Assembly (NCBI GenBank): GCA_910586515.1
Contig: CAJUGL010000051.1
Span: forward strand, 1 to 24,823
Length of the DNA stretch: 24,823 nt
From: an uncultured Acetatifactor sp.
GTDB taxonomy: Bacteria; Bacillota; Clostridia; Lachnospirales; Lachnospiraceae
Direction: 5' to 3'
Of this stretch, positions 22,699-24,823 are shown piece after piece. Made by a program: the position numbers and the translations under genes. The notes below the pieces were generated by a model. That model saw only the letters and a program-made list of their open reading frames with translations, searched no databases and was not told the DNA's origin. Within the stretch, counting starts at the first letter, position 1. Every line of letters begins with the position of its first letter.

Positions 22699-24603
22699 AT
22701 GAGACAGGGATTTATTAAGGTGGCGGCTGTGACGCCGAAAATCAGAGTGGCAGACCCGGCCTACAACACGGAGGAAATCTGCAGAAAGCTGGAGGAGGCC
22801 TGTGGGGCAGGCGCAAAAATCATCGTGTTTCCGGAATTGTGCATAACAGGTTACACCTGCGGAGAATTATTTTTGCAGGAGCTTTTGCTGGAGGAGGCGC
22901 TCAGGGGACTGTTTCGGATTGCCGATTGTACATCCGGAAAGGATGCTCTGGTGCTGGTGGGCCTGCCCGTGGAGCGTGAGGGCAGACTGTACAACGCGGC
23001 GGCGGCGCTCTGGAACGGAGATGTGCTGGGGCTGGTTCCCAAGGCCAATATCCCATCCTATGGAGAATTTTATGAGGGCCGTCATTTTACGGAGGGAAAC
23101 AGGGAGCCGGTTGCTTTTGGGAAAAAGCAAATTCCCTTCGGCACAAATATTCTGTATGTCTGCGAAAACGTCCACGGACTGACGGTGGGATGTGAAATCT
23201 GTGAAGATCTGTGGGTAGCGTCTTCCCCGGGAACCGAACATGCGCTGAAGGGGGCTGTTGTGATCGCAAATCTTTCCGCCTCCAACGAAACTGTGGGAAA
23301 GGACGAGTACAGGGAACTGCTGGTAAAATCTGCCAGCGCCAGGACGATCAGCGGTTATATCTACACATCTGCCGGGGAGGGGGAATCTACCCAGGATCTG
23401 GTGTTTGGGGGTCATAATCTGATTGCGGAAAACGGCATAATACTGAATCAGGTGAAGAATTTCGGCAGCGAGACAATTTACAGCGATATTGATATTGAGA
23501 AAATTCTTGGGGACAGGAGACGCATGGGAACTTTCGGCAGCGAACCGGAATCTTCCTATGTAAAAGTACCGTTTCGGCTGAATATGGAGGAGACGAGTCT
23601 GACCCGGGATTTTCCCTGTATGCCCTTTGTTCCGGGGGATGAGGCAAAAAGGCGGCAGCGCTGCGAGGAGATTTTGTCCATTCAATCTTACGGGCTGAAA
23701 AAAAGATTTGCCCATACCGGACTGAAAAACGCGGTTATCGGGGTGTCCGGAGGACTGGATTCTACGCTGGCGCTTCTGGTGACTGTCCGTACTTTCGATC
23801 TGCTGGGCCTTGACAGAAAGGGAATCACTGCGGTGACCATGCCCTGCTTCGGCACCACGGACAGAACTTATGAGAATGCCTGCTGTCTGGCGGAAACACT
23901 GGGAGTAAGTCTGGAGGAAGTGGACATCAGGGAGGCGGTCACCGTGCACTTTCGGGATATCGGCCAGGATCCTTCGCGTCATGATGTAACCTATGAAAAC
24001 GGGCAGGCCAGAGAACGGACGCAGGTGCTCATGGACATTGCAAACCGGGATAACGGACTTGTCATCGGAACAGGCGATATGTCGGAGCTGGCTTTAGGCT
24101 GGGCTACCTATAACGGAGACCATATGTCCATGTACGGGGTCAACGCCGGGGTGCCCAAGACTCTGGTGCGCCATCTGGTAAGGTATTATGCGGATACCTG
24201 CGGGGACGGACGGCTGGAGAAAGTGCTCTCAGATGTGCTGGATACGCCGGTTAGTCCTGAGCTGCTTCCGCCGGTGGACGGTGTGATCTCCCAGAAAACG
24301 GAGGACTTGGTAGGGCCATATGAACTGCATGACTTTTTCCTGTATTACATGCTGCGCTGCGGCTACCCGCCCTCCAAGATATTCCGGGTGGCGAAGATCG
24401 CCTTTGCCGGACAATATGACAACGAAACGATTCTAAAATGGCTGAAGACATTTTACAGAAGATTTTTCAGCCAGCAGTTTAAGCGCTCCTGTCTGCCGGA
24501 CGGACCGAAAGTGGGCAGCGTAGCTCTGTCGCCCAGGGGAGATTTGCGGATGCCTTCGGATGCCGGCGCGGCGTTGTGGATGAGGGAATTGGAAGGGCTT
24601 TAA
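22699..24603 (+). CDS. nadE: Glutamine-dependent NAD+ synthetase
   Basis: ATG 22699 follows AGAAGGAGCGGC. The 634-residue, two-domain enzyme makes NAD from nicotinic acid adenine dinucleotide, with ammonia from glutamine. The N-terminal nitrilase-type amidase has the Glu-Lys-Cys triad: Glu46 (FPELCITGYTC), Lys115 (PKANIPSYGEFYE) and Cys168 (CEICEDLW). The C-terminal synthetase has the PP-loop GVSGGLDS at 348-355 and GTGDMSELALGWATYNGDHM. Size and order match the large glutaminase-fused form found in Clostridia and Mycobacterium. It is the last gene of the operon, ending at the terminator. Confidence 0.97.
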   Translation: MRQGFIKVAAVTPKIRVADPAYNTEEICRKLEEACGAGAKIIVFPELCITGYTCGELFLQELLLEEALRGLFRIADCTSGKDALVLVGLPVEREGRLYNAAAALWNGDVLGLVPKANIPSYGEFYEGRHFTEGNREPVAFGKKQIPFGTNILYVCENVHGLTVGCEICEDLWVASSPGTEHALKGAVVIANLSASNETVGKDEYRELLVKSASARTISGYIYTSAGEGESTQDLVFGGHNLIAENGIILNQVKNFGSETIYSDIDIEKILGDRRRMGTFGSEPESSYVKVPFRLNMEETSLTRDFPCMPFVPGDEAKRRQRCEEILSIQSYGLKKRFAHTGLKNAVIGVSGGLDSTLALLVTVRTFDLLGLDRKGITAVTMPCFGTTDRTYENACCLAETLGVSLEEVDIREAVTVHFRDIGQDPSRHDVTYENGQARERTQVLMDIANRDNGLVIGTGDMSELALGWATYNGDHMSMYGVNAGVPKTLVRHLVRYYADTCGDGRLEKVLSDVLDTPVSPELLPPVDGVISQKTEDLVGPYELHDFFLYYMLRCGYPPSKIFRVAKIAFAGQYDNETILKWLKTFYRRFFSQQFKRSCLPDGPKVGSVALSPRGDLRMPSDAGAALWMRELEGL

Positions 24604-24669
24604 ATTTGCGGAGCGGCAGAAGGGGATCTACCAAGCTGTGTGTCTGGGAAGTTTATAGGGAATTCAGAT

Positions 24670-24709
24670 AAAAAAGTTCGCCTTACTTGTGTATAAGGCG
24701 AACTTTTTT
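24670..24709. terminator. Strong bidirectional intrinsic terminator
   Basis: A perfect 16-bp stem: AAAAAAGTTCGCCTTA (24670-24685) and TAAGGCGAACTTTTTT (24694-24709), loop of 8 bases, U-run on both strands. It closes the operon that ends in nadE. Confidence 0.93.
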
Positions 24710-24799
24710 GTAGCTTTAATCATTTTATACCTTTTAGACGTATATTGCAAGCGGAATTTGCGTTCTGACTGTTTTTGGCAATATTGTAGATATAGACAG

Positions 24800-24817
24800 A
24801 TAAATAACCATATTTAT
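24800..24817. promoter_or_regulatory. AT-rich inverted repeat at the window end
   Basis: ATAAATA (24800-24806) and TATTTAT (24811-24817) are separated by ACCA. It follows an 8-bp palindrome CAATATTG (24779-24786). It may belong to the control region of a gene beyond the window; nothing more can be said. Confidence 0.25.
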
Positions 24818-24823
24818 ATTGCA

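Noticed and set aside
22867..23982. 371-codon open frame antisense to nadE
   Set aside because: nadE carries all catalytic motifs; the antisense product looks random.
24710..24799. Possible promoter after the last terminator
   Set aside because: TTGGCA has only AGATAA at 17 bp; the -10 is too poor to call.

Overview
The window looks like chromosome of an anaerobic Lachnospiraceae-type Firmicute (Clostridia). Pointers are strong AGGAGG-type ribosome binding sites, LplABC/YtcP-type sugar permeases, a YesM/YesN two-component pair, Ser/Asp/Glu-rich linkers behind lipobox cysteines, a DUF3892 protein and a glutamine-dependent NadE of the two-domain type. I see no tRNA, rRNA, CRISPR array, insertion sequence or phage gene.

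Region 1 (1-11400) is a carbohydrate-uptake locus. It opens with a surface lipoprotein carrying two Ca-loop-like D-x-D-x-D motifs. That gene runs at its 3' end into an antisense, truncated sulfatase (only the first ~70 residues, active-site motif included). Then come two LplB/YtcP-type permeases and a large binding lipoprotein, behind a good promoter flanked by a perfect 12-bp inverted repeat. There is no ATPase gene, so a shared MsmX-like ATPase is expected. After a terminator follow an endonuclease/exonuclease/phosphatase-fold hydrolase, a YesM-type histidine kinase, a short YesN-type AraC response regulator and a full-length cytoplasmic sulfatase-superfamily enzyme. My reading is that the kinase senses an external glycan or its fragments, the importer brings in oligosaccharide, and the two cytosolic hydrolases remove sulfate and/or phosphodiester groups. 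The substrate cannot be read from sequence.

Region 2 (11457-14500, minus strand) is a polar amino acid ABC importer (binding protein, permease, ATPase). It has a near-consensus promoter, two AT-rich palindromes upstream and an internal hairpin between the binding protein and the permease. Region 3 (14500-17550) holds single genes: a GNAT acetyltransferase, a DUF3892 protein, an L-fucose/L-arabinose isomerase-family enzyme, and an unlisted 36-residue single-span membrane peptide on the minus strand with its own promoter and ribosome binding site.

Region 4 (17600-24710) is a probable six-gene operon: GT2 glycosyltransferase, HisC-type aminotransferase, DUF368/PopT undecaprenyl-phosphate translocase, SAM methyltransferase, Hsp33 and NAD synthetase. 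It ends at a perfect 16-bp-stem bidirectional terminator. Most of the window is ordinary metabolism. The observations most worth a second look are the sulfatase remnant junction, the small membrane peptide, the promoter-flanking inverted repeat and the pairing of EEP hydrolase with sulfatase in one uptake locus.
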